Assembly: GCA_034669045.1 (NCBI GenBank)
Contig: JAXDOD010000103.1
Span: 24,227-88,226 of the forward strand
Reading direction: 5' to 3'
DNA length: 64,000 nucleotides
From: VAZQ01 sp034669045
GTDB taxonomy: Bacteria > Pseudomonadota > Alphaproteobacteria > Rhizobiales > Xanthobacteraceae
Shown: positions 48,908 to 58,297 of the stretch, one piece after another
How the letters are laid out: each line of letters opens with the position of its first letter
Numbering within the stretch: position 1 is the stretch's first letter
Program-made: the position numbers and the translations under genes
The notes under the pieces: model-generated
Databases searched by the model: none
Told to the model about the DNA's origin: nothing
Seen by the model: only the letters and a program-made list of their open reading frames with translations

Positions 48908-49594
48908 ATGAGTGCTTTGGCGGTTGCATTCGAGGGTTCCCGGCGGAAGATCGAGACCGGTGTCGAGCCGAAGATTGAGCCGGCGGCGGGCGACAATCGC
49001 TTCCGGGCACTCATGCGTGAAGACGAATGGGCCTCGCTGCCGTCCTCCATCCGCCGGCGCTTCAGCCGGCATCTCGCCTGCGGCCAGAGCGTCGTCTACG
49101 CCGGCGAGGTTCTGGAGACCTGGATGAGCCGCGCCGGCTGGTGGCTCGCGCAGGCGGGGCGCCTCCTCGGCGGCCCGCTGCCGCTCAGGCGCAACGTCCA
49201 TGTGCCGGCCGTGGTCGCCGTCACCAGCAGCAAGGCGCCCTGCGGCCAGGTGTGGACGCGCCTTTATGCGCGCGGCCGAGGCTTTCCGCAGGTGATCCAT
49301 TCCTGCAAGCGCTTTTCCGGCCCGACCGGCCTGGAAGAATATATCGGCTGCGGTATCGGCATGACCCTCGCGGTGGACGCGCGCGAGGGTGCGCTGATCT
49401 TCCGCAGCAAGGATTACTTCTTCGAGTTGTTCGGCCGCCGCCTGGTCCTGCCGCGGTGGCTGTGTCCGGGCGCCATGTACGTGACGCACGCGGAACTGCC
49501 GGACGGGAAATTCAGCTTCACGCTGCAGGTCATCCACCCGCGCTTCGGCCTGCTCATCCGCCAGATGGCCATTTTTCGCGAGGCGGCGTCATGA
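48908..49594 (+). CDS. DUF4166 domain protein
   Basis: 228 residues. The DUF4166 core runs from about residue 30: RFRALMREDEWASLPSSIRRRFSRHL, then VYAGEVLETWMSRAGWWLAQAGRLLGGPLPL, VWTRLYARGRGFPQVIHSCKRFSG and ELFGRRLVLPRWLCPGAMYVTHAELPDGKFSFTLQVIHPRFGLLIRQ. The function is unknown. Its stop overlaps the next start by four bases (ATGA), so translation is probably coupled to the TIGR01777 protein. Confidence 0.88.
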   Translation: MSALAVAFEGSRRKIETGVEPKIEPAAGDNRFRALMREDEWASLPSSIRRRFSRHLACGQSVVYAGEVLETWMSRAGWWLAQAGRLLGGPLPLRRNVHVPAVVAVTSSKAPCGQVWTRLYARGRGFPQVIHSCKRFSGPTGLEEYIGCGIGMTLAVDAREGALIFRSKDYFFELFGRRLVLPRWLCPGAMYVTHAELPDGKFSFTLQVIHPRFGLLIRQMAIFREAAS

Positions 49595-51219
49595 CCTCTC
49601 ACCTGCTTTGGACCTTGATCGCGCTCCAGCTCGCGATGGGCCTGTTCGACATCCTCTACCACCACGAGCTCACCGAACGGCTGGCCTGGCGTCCGTCGCA
49701 GCAACACGAGCTCAAGCTGCACGGCGTCCGCGACGGTCTTTATTCGGTGCTCTTCATCACGCTCGGCTGGTTCGAAGTGCATGGCGTGTGGGGCGTGCTG
49801 CTGATGATCGTGCTGGTCGTCGAAGTCCTGGTCACGCTGCTTGACTTCGTCGAGGAGGATGTCAGCCGCAAGCTGCCGGCGAGCGAACGCGTCACGCATA
49901 CGCTGCTGGCGCTCAACTACGGCGCCATCCTGGCGCTTCTCGTGCCGGTGATCTTGCGCTGGATTGCGCTTGAGACGGCGATCGTTCCGGTCTGGTATGG
50001 CATCGCCAGCCTGGCCGCCGCTTTCGCGGCCGTAGGGATCATTACGTTTGCGCTACGCGACTACTTCGCATCGCGCCGCGCGCCGCGGCTGCTGCTCGGC
50101 AACGGGGCGGAGCTGGTGGCGGCGCTGCCACACCGGCAGTGTATCCTCATCACCGGCGCCACCGGATTCATCGGGCGGCGCCTGGTTGAGGCGCTGGCGA
50201 GCGCCGGCCATGAGGCGATCGTGCTGCTGCGCGATCCGGCCAAGGCCGCGACGCTCAAGCCGCCGTTTCGGGTCGTCACCAGCCTCGATCAGATCGCGAG
50301 CGACACGGCCATCGACGCCGTGGTCAATCTCGCCGGCGAGCCGATCGCGGACGCCCCGTGGACGCGCGCCAAGCGTCGCCGCATCCTGGGCTCGCGCCTG
50401 CGCGTGACGCGCCAGGTCGTGGCGCTCATTGCCCGCCTGGAACGCCGTCCGGCGGTGCTGGTCAGCGGCTCGGCCGTCGGCTGGTACGGACTCTGGCAGG
50501 ACGAGACCCTCACCGAGTTCGACGGCGGCAAGCGCTGCTTCAGCCACCGCGTCTGCGACGCGTGGGAACGTGCCGCGAAAAAGGCCGAGAAAGTCGGAAT
50601 CCGGGTGGTGCGTCTGCGCATCGGCCTGGTGCTCGGCACCGACGGCGGCATGCTGGCGCGGCTGCTCACGCCGTTCGAGTTCGGCCTCGGCGGCCCGATC
50701 GGGACCGGCCGGCAGTGGATGTCCTGGATCGAGCGCGACGACCTCATCCGGCTCATCGCGCATGTGATCGCGACGCCGCGGCTCATGGGGCCGGTCAATG
50801 CGACCGCGCCCAACCCGGTGAGGAACGCGGCCTTCGCCGCCGAGCTCGGGCGCGCGCTCAATCGGCCGGCCGTCATGCGGATGCCGGCGGCGCTGCTGCA
50901 TCGTCTCGCCGGCGATCTCGCCGACGAGCTCCTACTCGGTGGCCAGCGCATATTGCCGGACAAGGCGGAAGCGACCGGCTTCACATTCCGGCATGAGACG
51001 TTGCGCAGCGCGTTGACGGCGATGCTGGGTGGCGCGGGCCGCACGCTTGATCGGCCTCATGGCGAGGAGCCCGCGCAGCGGGCGTTTCGAACCATGGAGC
51101 CGCGCGCATCCTTCGAGAAGCCCCCACCCTTTCCCTTCCCGGCAGGCGGGCGGGCAGGGGAGACGCCGGCTCAGGATGAGGTCGGAGTGATCACCGCCGT
51201 CCGAACAACGTGTCGATGA
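49591..51219 (+). CDS. TIGR01777-type epimerase/oxidoreductase with N-terminal membrane domain
   Basis: 542 residues. Residues 1-160 hold four hydrophobic segments, the first LLWTLIALQLAMGLFDILYHH. Residues 183-480 are a short-chain dehydrogenase-like TIGR01777 domain with GATGFIG (189-195), NLAGEPIADAPWT, VSGSAVGWYG and RIGLVLGTDGGMLARLL. The last 55 or so residues are encoded by a dispersed repeat (51053-51184) and are not part of the family. It overlaps the DUF4166 gene by 4 bp, and its 3' end overlaps the penicillin-binding protein gene by 29 bp. Confidence 0.88.
   Translation: MTSHLLWTLIALQLAMGLFDILYHHELTERLAWRPSQQHELKLHGVRDGLYSVLFITLGWFEVHGVWGVLLMIVLVVEVLVTLLDFVEEDVSRKLPASERVTHTLLALNYGAILALLVPVILRWIALETAIVPVWYGIASLAAAFAAVGIITFALRDYFASRRAPRLLLGNGAELVAALPHRQCILITGATGFIGRRLVEALASAGHEAIVLLRDPAKAATLKPPFRVVTSLDQIASDTAIDAVVNLAGEPIADAPWTRAKRRRILGSRLRVTRQVVALIARLERRPAVLVSGSAVGWYGLWQDETLTEFDGGKRCFSHRVCDAWERAAKKAEKVGIRVVRLRIGLVLGTDGGMLARLLTPFEFGLGGPIGTGRQWMSWIERDDLIRLIAHVIATPRLMGPVNATAPNPVRNAAFAAELGRALNRPAVMRMPAALLHRLAGDLADELLLGGQRILPDKAEATGFTFRHETLRSALTAMLGGAGRTLDRPHGEEPAQRAFRTMEPRASFEKPPPFPFPAGGRAGETPAQDEVGVITAVRTTCR
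51053..51184. repeat. Dispersed repeat inside the 3' end of the TIGR01777 gene
   Basis: The segment with cctcatggcgaggagc, cgcgcagcgggcgtttcgaa, catccttcgag and ctcaggatgagg resembles the 'cctcatcctgaggagcg...cgcgtctcgaaggatg' repeats found between genes in Bradyrhizobium relatives (from memory). Here it is translated as a C-terminal tail. Confidence 0.6.
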
Positions 51220-53317
51220 GCCAGCCGTCGAGGCTTTTGTCCTGAGGCTGCTGTGGGGCCGCGCGCGGGCCAATCGGCGCCGGCGGAACGGGGTTGCCCG
51301 CCGGCGCGCCCGCCGGTGACAGGATTGCGGCCAACGGGCCGCTGCTCGCACCCGGAAGCGCCGCCACCGGCACGCCCTGGTGCGCGGTCTTCATGAAGCG
51401 GCTCCAGATGTCGACCGGCAGTCCGCCGCCTGTCGCCTTGCGGGTGGGCGAGGAATCATCGTTGCCGAGCCAGACGCCGGTGACGAGGTGGGCGGTGTAG
51501 CCGACGAACCAGGCATCGCGGAAATCCTGCGACGTGCCGGTCTTGCCGGCGGCCGGCCAGCCCGGCAGTTGCGCCTTCTGCGCGGTGCCGATGCGTAGCG
51601 TCTCGCGCAGCATCGAATTCATCATGGCCACGTGGCGCGGCTCGATGATGCGCCCGAGAGCCTGCGCCGTGCGCACATAGAGCGTCTTGCCGGCGGCGGT
51701 GCGCACGCGCTCGACCACGTAGGGCGAGACCGCGTTGCCGCCATTGGCGAAAGCGCCGTAGGCCGAGACCAGTTCGATCACCGACACTTCCGAGGTGCCG
51801 AGCGCGAGCGATGGATTGGGATCGAGCTTCGACGCGATGCCGAGCCGATGGGCGGTGCGGGCGACGGCGCTCGGGCCGAATTCAAGGGTAAGCCGCACCG
51901 CCACCGTATTGAGCGACAGCGCGAGTCCCTGGGTGAGCGTGACCGGCCCGAAATACTCCCGGCTGTAATTCTCCGGCTTCCAGCCCTTCAGGGTGATCGG
52001 CTTGTCGTCGCGCACGCTTTCGGGGTTCAGCCCGCGCTCGAGCGCGGTGAGATAGACGAAGGGCTTGAACGCGGAGCCCGGCTGGCGCCTGGCCGCGACC
52101 GCGCGGTTGTATTGGCTTTCGGCGTAGTTCTTGCCCCCGACGAGCGCGCGGACCGCGCCGTCCGGGGTCATCGACACGATGGCGCCCTGCTGGACGTCGA
52201 GCTTGCCGCCCTTCTGCGCGAGCTCTTCGACCAGCGCCTTCTCGGCGGCGGCTTGCAGCGCCGGGTCGATCGAGGTCTCGACCACCAGGTCCTGATCCAT
52301 GTGTCCGACCAGGTCGTCGAGCACGTCCATGATCCAGTCGGCGACGTAGTTGACCGTGCCGGTGCCGGCGACCTTGACGGCGCGGGCGGGCTGCGCGAGC
52401 GCGCTCTTGGCCATGGTCTCGGTGATGTATCCAAGCTCTGCCATCGCCATCAGCACCGCCTGCCCGCGCCGCTCGGCGCCCTGCGGGTTGCGGCTCGGCG
52501 CCAACCGCGACGGCGACTTCACGAGGCCTGCCAGCATCGCGGCTTCGGCGATTTTCACCTGCTTGGCCGGCTTGCCGAAATAGCGCTGCGCCGCGGCATC
52601 GACCCCATAGGCGCCGGCGCCGAAATAGACGCGGTTGAGATAGAGTTCGAGGATCTCGGTCTTTGAGAACTTGCGCTCGAGCCAGACCGCCAGCACGACC
52701 TCCTGCAGCTTGCGCTTGAGCGTGCGCTCCTGCGTGAGGAACAGGTTCTTGGCGAGCTGCTGCGTGATCGTCGAGCCGCCCTGCGCGACGCCGCGGCGCA
52801 GGACGTTGGCCGAGAGCGCGCGTGCAAGTCCGATAGGATCCACGCCGTAGTGGCTATAGAATCGTCTGTCCTCGATCGCGATGAATGCCTTCGGCAGATA
52901 CGGCGGCAGCTCCTTGAGGGTGACGGTCGCGCCGTGCATCTCGCCGCGGGTGGCGAGCGCCTTGCCGTCGATGCCGACGATCTCGATCTGCGGCGGGCGC
53001 TTGGGAATTTCGAGCGACTGGATCGGCGGCAGGTTGGCGGCCACCCAGGCAAACACGCTGACCACCGCGATCAGCGCCCACAAGCCCAGCACCGCGCCCC
53101 AATAGACCAGGCGGCGCAGGATCGAGCCGCCGCGTCCGCCGCCGCGGCCACTGCGGCGGCGCCGCCGGCCGGGCCCCGGCTTCGCCCGCGGCGGCTTGGT
53201 CGCCGGGCTGTCGTCGTTGGCCGCCGCACGCTCGTCGCGGGAGCCGGTCGGGGCGGGCGGGGCCGCGTCGAACACGGGTTCGCGGCGTCCTGCGAGCTTT
53301 CGCCGTCCAACCGCCAT
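51191..53317 (-). CDS. Class A penicillin-binding protein (PBP1A type)
   Basis: Bifunctional peptidoglycan glycosyltransferase/transpeptidase, 708 residues. The cytoplasmic N-terminus is rich in Arg/Gly (PGPGRRRRRSGRGGGRGG), followed by a transmembrane helix at about 68-92. The GT51 domain has FIAIEDRRFYSHYGVDPIG and QGGSTITQQLAKNLFL. The transpeptidase has SAFK (RRQPGSAFKPF), SLN (LALSLNTVAV) and KTGT (AAGKTGTSQDFRDAWFVGYT). The C-terminus is Pro/Ala-rich. It polymerises and cross-links cell-wall glycan at the inner membrane. Confidence 0.94.
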   Translation of the reverse strand: MAVGRRKLAGRREPVFDAAPPAPTGSRDERAAANDDSPATKPPRAKPGPGRRRRRSGRGGGRGGSILRRLVYWGAVLGLWALIAVVSVFAWVAANLPPIQSLEIPKRPPQIEIVGIDGKALATRGEMHGATVTLKELPPYLPKAFIAIEDRRFYSHYGVDPIGLARALSANVLRRGVAQGGSTITQQLAKNLFLTQERTLKRKLQEVVLAVWLERKFSKTEILELYLNRVYFGAGAYGVDAAAQRYFGKPAKQVKIAEAAMLAGLVKSPSRLAPSRNPQGAERRGQAVLMAMAELGYITETMAKSALAQPARAVKVAGTGTVNYVADWIMDVLDDLVGHMDQDLVVETSIDPALQAAAEKALVEELAQKGGKLDVQQGAIVSMTPDGAVRALVGGKNYAESQYNRAVAARRQPGSAFKPFVYLTALERGLNPESVRDDKPITLKGWKPENYSREYFGPVTLTQGLALSLNTVAVRLTLEFGPSAVARTAHRLGIASKLDPNPSLALGTSEVSVIELVSAYGAFANGGNAVSPYVVERVRTAAGKTLYVRTAQALGRIIEPRHVAMMNSMLRETLRIGTAQKAQLPGWPAAGKTGTSQDFRDAWFVGYTAHLVTGVWLGNDDSSPTRKATGGGLPVDIWSRFMKTAHQGVPVAALPGASSGPLAAILSPAGAPAGNPVPPAPIGPRAAPQQPQDKSLDGWLIDTLFGRR

Positions 53318-53578
53318 GCCACCCGCCCCGGCGCCTTGACACCCCGGCGGTACGGTAGTTAGCGTGGTTTAAGAGGTGGTTACCAAGTTCTGGCGCGGCC
53401 GCAAGGCGGTCCCCGAACCGCTCCCACCGCCCGAAAAGCGCGACATTGCGGCGACACTCGCCAAAATAATTGGCACTTGGAGGTGGATTGCGTTTGACTC
53501 CACTTCCATACGGTTAATTTCCCGCTTAGTCTCTGTTTGACCGGGAAGTCCGGTGAGGAATTTGGCCTGGGGGATACC

Positions 53579-53866
53579 ATGCGAAAAATTACACTTCTGC
53601 TTGCTGCTTCATTGGTCGTTGCCGCGCCACTGGTTGCGGCCACACCGTCTCTCACCTATGCCGCGGCCAAGGCGAAAGCCAAGGTGTCGAGCGGCGGCAA
53701 GGCGGCTAAGGCCAGCCCGGCAGACGCGAACAGCGCCTTCCCCAACTGGATGAACGCCTGGAGCACCGCCTGGATGACCGGCAGCGTCGAGGGCGGCAAG
53801 CCCGGCAAGGGCGGCAGGAAGGCTGCCAAGAGCGGCAAGAAGAGCGGCGGCGGCGGCGAATACTAG
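53579..53866 (+). CDS. Small exported Lys/Gly-rich protein
   Basis: 95 residues from MRKITLLLAASLVVAAPLVAA, a clear signal peptide. The mature part is AKAKAKVSSGGKAAKAS, a short hydrophobic WMNAWSTAWMTGS core, and a tail of Lys and Gly (GGKPGKGGRKAAKSGKKSGGGG). Unknown function; basic secreted proteins of this type may bind the envelope or DNA. CTGGGGGAT precedes the start. Confidence 0.65.
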   Translation: MRKITLLLAASLVVAAPLVAATPSLTYAAAKAKAKVSSGGKAAKASPADANSAFPNWMNAWSTAWMTGSVEGGKPGKGGRKAAKSGKKSGGGGEY

Positions 53867-54193
53867 GATCGTCTTCGTCCGGCCGCGCGCGCACTCGAAA
53901 CGCGCCGGTTCCGGGCGGGTTGATCCTACCGGACGGCCTGACTTCTTCCCGTAAGCACGGCACGGTCGCGAGTCCTATTGCTTGCGGCCGGCCGTGATTT
54001 TTCACGCCGCGCTCTGTTGCCGGCCGTGACGCCGGGACGCGCCGCGAGCGTGTCCTGCGAGCGCTTCGATCATGCGAGGCCGGGCCGGCGCCAGGCGGCG
54101 CCATCCAGGCGGCGCAATAAAGCGATTGCGCCCTACGGCCCTACGGTCCTGAGATAAGCTTCATCGCCTCCGGGCGGCGCCGCCCCCGCAAGG
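53867..54193. other. Intergenic region downstream of glnD
   Basis: No gene is seen. It contains short direct repeats (ccaggcggcg twice near 54089-54113, and ccctacgg twice near 54131-54145) but no clear terminator for either flanking gene. Confidence 0.45.
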
Positions 54194-57013
54194 TCACGCC
54201 GTGGCCGTGGTTCTGGCGGGCTTCGCCGCGGCCGGGGCGGCCGGCGCGAACAGCGCCACCAGCGCGCGCTTGATCGCCGCTTGGCGGGTCGCCGCGGTGA
54301 TCTTCGCCCCCAGCAGGTCGGTGACGTAGAACACGTCGACAACCCGTTCGCCGAAGGTCGCGACATGCGCCGAGGCGATGTTGAGGTTCAACTTCGACAG
54401 CGTCGTGGTCAGCTCGAACAGCAGGCCCGGCCGGTCGAGCCCGGTCACCTCGACCATGGTGTAGCGGTTCGACCAGTTGTTGTTGATCGTCACCGTCGGC
54501 TCGATCGCGAAGGCCTTGAGGCGGCCCTTGGGCGCGATGCGCTTGGCCACCATCTCCGGCAGCTTGATGACGCCGCGCAGCGCCTTCTCGATCACGTCCG
54601 CCACGCGCGCGGCGCGGCGCTCCTCGTCCTCGTCGCGCTCGAATTCGCGCGTCACCGAGATGGTGTCGAGCGCGCGCCCGTCGGTCGTGGTGAAGATCTG
54701 CGCGTCGACGATGTTGGCTCCCGCCATCGCACAGGAGCCCGCGATGATCGACAGCAGCCACGGATGGTCGGGCGCGAACAGCGTGAGCTCGGTCACGCCG
54801 CGCGCCGGCAGGAGCTCGACCGCGGTGGCGAGCGACTTGCCCGCCTCCTCGGTGGCGCGCACGAAGCGCGCGTGCGCCACCTTCTGCGGCAGGTCGACCT
54901 TGAGCCAATAGGCCGGATAGTGGCGCGCGATATAGGCCTCGACCTGCTCGGCCGGCCAGTCCTTGAGCGCGTCGCGCAGCTCGGCCTGGGCCATGGCGAC
55001 GCGTTGCGCGCGGTTGACCTCGGAGAAGCCGCCGGTCAGCACCGGCTCGGTCTCATAATAGAGCGTGCGCAGGAGCTGCGACTTCCAGCCGTTCCAGACT
55101 CCCGGCCCGACCCCCTTGATGTCGGCGGTGGTGAGGATGGCGAGGAGCTTCATCCGCTCGACCGACTGCACCACCTCGGCGAAATTCTGGATGGTGACGC
55201 GGTCGGACAGGTCGCGCGACTGCGCGACGCTCGACATCACGAGATGCTGCTCCACCAGCCAGGCCACGGTGCCGGTCTCGACCGCGGAGAATCCAAGCCG
55301 CGGGCAGAACCGCCGCGCGATGCGCGCGCCGACGATCGAATGGTCCTCGACCCGTCCTTTGGCGATGTCGTGCAGGAACAGCGCGACAAAAAGCAGCGTG
55401 CGGTGGCGCGGCTGGATCGTGCGCATCAGCTCGGTGGCGAACGGCGTATCCTCGCTGCGCCCGGCCTCGATGTCGGACAGGATGCCGATGCAGCGCAGCA
55501 GATGCTCGTCCACCGTGTAGTGATGGTACATGTTGAACTGCATCATCGCGACGATGCGGCCGAAGGCGCGCATGAAATGGCCGAGCACGCCGGCCTCGTT
55601 CATGCGCCGCAATACCGTCTCGGCGTCGTTCTTCGAGGTCAGGATTTCGAGAAAGAGGCGGTTCGCCTCCTCGTTCTGGCGCAGATCGTTGTCGATCAGC
55701 TTGACCGAGCGCGTCACGGCACGCATGGCGTCGGGATGGAACGCGAGGTTGTACTTCTGCGCCAGATAGAAGATGCGGATCAGGTTGACCGGATCGCGCC
55801 TGAACACGCCGGGGTCGCCGTCGGCGACGACGATGCGGTTGTAATCGACGATGAAGTCGTCGGTCTCGCTCAGCGTCTGGCGCGGCCGCGGGCGGAACTT
55901 CGCCATCATGCGGCTGAGCACCGGCATCGGCTTGGTCTGCTGATCCTCGAGCTCGGCGCACAGGATCGCGGTGAGGTCGCCGACGTCCTTGGCGACCAGG
56001 AAGTAGTGCTTCATGAAGCGCTCGACGTCGCGCAGGCCGGGGTGCTCGGTGTAGCCGAGCCGCACCGCGATCTCGCGCTGGATATCGAAGGACAGCCGCT
56101 CCTCCGGCCGCCCGGTGACGAAATGCATGTGGCAGCGCACTGCCCACAGGAAATCGCCGCAGCGGCGGAAGCGGGTGTATTCGCGGCGGTCGTAGACGCC
56201 GTGCTTGATCAGCTCCTCGCGCTCCTTCACGCGGTAGACGTACTTGGCGATCCAGTAGAGCGTGTGCAGGTCGCGCAGGCCGCCCTTGCCGTCCTTGACG
56301 TTCGGCTCGACCAGATAGCGTGACTGGCCGGCGCGGCGGTGACGCTCCTCGCGCTCGGCGAGCTTGGCGCCGACGAACTCGGCGGCGGTGCCCTGCACCA
56401 CCTCCTTGTCGAAGCGCGCCATCAACTCGTCGTAGAGCTTCTGCTCGCCGAGCAGGTGGCGCGCTTCCAGGATCGAGGTACGGATGGTCATGTCCGCCTT
56501 GGAGGCGCGGATGCACTCGTTGACCGAGCGCGTGGCGTGGCCGACCTTGAGCCCCATGTCCCACAGGCAATAGAGGATCGCCTCGGCGATGGATTCGCTC
56601 CAGGCGGTCTGCTTGTAGGGAAAGATGAACAGGAGATCGATGTCGGACCCGGGCGCCAGCACGCCGCGGCCGTAGCCGCCGGTGGCGACGATCGCAAGGC
56701 GCTCGGCCTCCGAAGGGTTTTCGGCCGGGTAGAGATGCTTCTGCGCGAACTCGAACAGGATGCGGATGATCTCGTCCTGCATGAAGCACAGCCGCTCGGC
56801 GCAGAGCCGGCCGCGGCGGTCCTTGAGCAGGAGCTGCTCGGCGGCGGCGCGTCCGGTCGCGAGCGCGGCCTTCAGGCGTTGCGCCACCGCGGTGCGCAGC
56901 TCGCGCTCGTGCCCGCCGTGGTGCTTGGCGAGCACGGCAAGCTCGGCCGCGACCGCCGCCGCGTCGAACAGCTCGGCGGCGCCTGGTGGGGGATGGGCGG
57001 CGGGAGTGAGCAT
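54194..57013 (-). CDS. glnD: [Protein-PII] uridylyltransferase / uridylyl-removing enzyme
   Basis: Nitrogen sensor that uridylylates PII proteins when glutamine is low and removes UMP when it is high. 939 residues. The nucleotidyltransferase domain has ATGGYGRGVLAPGSDIDLLF (about 110-130), then VEPNVKDGKGGLRDLHTLYW. The HD domain has MYHHYTVDEHLLRCIG and VALFLHDIAKGRVEDHSIVG. Two C-terminal ACT domains start at LTLFAPDHPWLLSIIAGSCAMAGAN and VEVTGLDRPGLLFELTTTLSKLNLN. The order is complete and the length normal. mutS, its usual neighbour in many Rhizobiales, lies 6.7 kb upstream on the same strand. Confidence 0.96.
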   Translation of the reverse strand: MLTPAAHPPPGAAELFDAAAVAAELAVLAKHHGGHERELRTAVAQRLKAALATGRAAAEQLLLKDRRGRLCAERLCFMQDEIIRILFEFAQKHLYPAENPSEAERLAIVATGGYGRGVLAPGSDIDLLFIFPYKQTAWSESIAEAILYCLWDMGLKVGHATRSVNECIRASKADMTIRTSILEARHLLGEQKLYDELMARFDKEVVQGTAAEFVGAKLAEREERHRRAGQSRYLVEPNVKDGKGGLRDLHTLYWIAKYVYRVKEREELIKHGVYDRREYTRFRRCGDFLWAVRCHMHFVTGRPEERLSFDIQREIAVRLGYTEHPGLRDVERFMKHYFLVAKDVGDLTAILCAELEDQQTKPMPVLSRMMAKFRPRPRQTLSETDDFIVDYNRIVVADGDPGVFRRDPVNLIRIFYLAQKYNLAFHPDAMRAVTRSVKLIDNDLRQNEEANRLFLEILTSKNDAETVLRRMNEAGVLGHFMRAFGRIVAMMQFNMYHHYTVDEHLLRCIGILSDIEAGRSEDTPFATELMRTIQPRHRTLLFVALFLHDIAKGRVEDHSIVGARIARRFCPRLGFSAVETGTVAWLVEQHLVMSSVAQSRDLSDRVTIQNFAEVVQSVERMKLLAILTTADIKGVGPGVWNGWKSQLLRTLYYETEPVLTGGFSEVNRAQRVAMAQAELRDALKDWPAEQVEAYIARHYPAYWLKVDLPQKVAHARFVRATEEAGKSLATAVELLPARGVTELTLFAPDHPWLLSIIAGSCAMAGANIVDAQIFTTTDGRALDTISVTREFERDEDEERRAARVADVIEKALRGVIKLPEMVAKRIAPKGRLKAFAIEPTVTINNNWSNRYTMVEVTGLDRPGLLFELTTTLSKLNLNIASAHVATFGERVVDVFYVTDLLGAKITAATRQAAIKRALVALFAPAAPAAAKPARTTATA

Positions 57014-57156
57014 GGCGCGAGGGGATAGCCGAGGCGGTGCCGTGTGTCACGGGCGGCAGCGGGCGCAATCGGCAGGGCGGGTCATCGCGGCGAAAGCGGA
57101 TGGGCATGGGGAGAAATCTGGCCCTCGATTGCGCCGGTTTCGGTGATATTTTTTCA

Positions 57157-57186
57157 TTGACGCACCCGAGAGCGACATTTTATAGA
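57157..57186 (+). promoter_or_regulatory. Promoter of the sulfonate-type ABC operon
   Basis: TTGACG (57157-57162), 18-bp spacer, TATAGA (57181-57186), in an AT-rich patch. Transcription would start near 57193, leaving about 70 nt of leader before the ATG at 57263, which has a GGAGG ribosome-binding site. Confidence 0.55.
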
Positions 57187-57262
57187 ATAAACATAGCGCC
57201 TAGTCAGCGAGCCTCGTTCGCGCAATGGGAGCGCGGGCGCGGTCCATCGCCCGGAGGTTTCC

Positions 57263-58240
57263 ATGGTCCCGCTGTCGCCACTCCCGCTGCTCGCATCGGT
57301 GCTGGCCGCCGCGCTGTTCTCGAGCACCAGCCTGTTCGCGGCCGAGAAGCCGAAGGAGATCCGGGTCGACTGGGCGACCTACAATCCGGTCTCGATGCTG
57401 CTCAAGGACAAGGGCTATCTGGAGAAGGAGCTCGCCAAGGACGGCATCGCGGTGCGCTGGGTGCAGACGGTGTCGTCCAGCAACGCGCTGCAGTTCCTCA
57501 ATGCCGCCGCGATCGACTTCGGCTCGACCGCCGGCTCGGCCGCGCTGGTCGCGAAGATCAACGGCAATCCGATCAAGTCGGTCTACGTCTATTCGCGTCC
57601 GGAATGGACCGCGCTGGTGGTCGCCAAGGACAGCAAGATCGGCAAGCTCGAAGACCTCAAGGGCAAGAGCGTGGCGATGGTGCGCGGCACCGATCCGCAT
57701 ATCTTCGCGGTGCGGGCGCTGCTGTCGGTCGGCCTGACCGAGAAGGACTACAAGCCGGTGCTGGTGCAGCAGCACGCCGACGGCGGCACCGCGCTCATCC
57801 GCGGCGACGTCGACGCCTGGGCGGGTCTCGATCCGATGATGGCGCAGCACGAGGTCATCGACGGCGCCCGGCTGTTCTACCGCCGGCCGGAGGCCAACAC
57901 CTGGGGCATCCTCAATTCGCGCGAGGAGTTCATCAAGGACCACCCCGATCTGGTCAAGCGCGTGATCGGCGCCTACGAGGAGGCGCGCAACTATTCGCTC
58001 GCCAACTACGACGAGCTCAAGAAGATCTTCATCGGCGTCACCAAGCTGCGCGAGGACGTGGTCGACAAGCAGCTCAAGGAGCGCACCGGCCTCACCTTCA
58101 ACAAGGTCGGCCCGGCGCAGCGGGACTCGATCCTGGAAGCGGGCATCGCGCTGCAGAAGGCGGGCGTGATCGGCGCCAGCGTCGACGTCAAGAAGGCGGT
58201 GGACGATCTCATCGACGACCGCCACGTGGTGGCGAACTGA
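57263..58240 (+). CDS. ssuA: ABC transporter substrate-binding protein (SsuA-like)
   Basis: 325 residues with a signal peptide (cleaved near SLFAAEKP). Periplasmic binding protein of the NMT1/SsuA group: EIRVDWATYNPVSMLLKDKGYLEKELAKDG, VSSSNALQFLNAAAIDFGSTAGSAALVAKINGNPIKSVYVYS, VLVQQHADGGTALIRGDVDAWAGLDPMMA. Typical ligands are aliphatic sulfonates, nitrate or related anions. It is first in a plus-strand cluster with the permease and, three genes on, the ATPase. The gene symbol is by similarity. Confidence 0.85.
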   Translation: MVPLSPLPLLASVLAAALFSSTSLFAAEKPKEIRVDWATYNPVSMLLKDKGYLEKELAKDGIAVRWVQTVSSSNALQFLNAAAIDFGSTAGSAALVAKINGNPIKSVYVYSRPEWTALVVAKDSKIGKLEDLKGKSVAMVRGTDPHIFAVRALLSVGLTEKDYKPVLVQQHADGGTALIRGDVDAWAGLDPMMAQHEVIDGARLFYRRPEANTWGILNSREEFIKDHPDLVKRVIGAYEEARNYSLANYDELKKIFIGVTKLREDVVDKQLKERTGLTFNKVGPAQRDSILEAGIALQKAGVIGASVDVKKAVDDLIDDRHVVAN

Positions 58241-58297
58241 CGCGGCCCTGCGCGCTTTGAGCGGCCGTGGGCCACGGTTGCATTCCGCGGGCGGGTT

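Noticed and set aside
53460..53500. Sigma-54 promoter (ttggcacttgg...attgc)
   Set aside because: The distance between the GG and GC elements is too long for a sigma-54 site, which requires strict spacing.
55053..57107. Open frame of 684 codons in another frame of glnD on the same strand
   Set aside because: Composition is Arg/Ala/Pro-rich shadow sequence; glnD is complete and conserved in its own frame.
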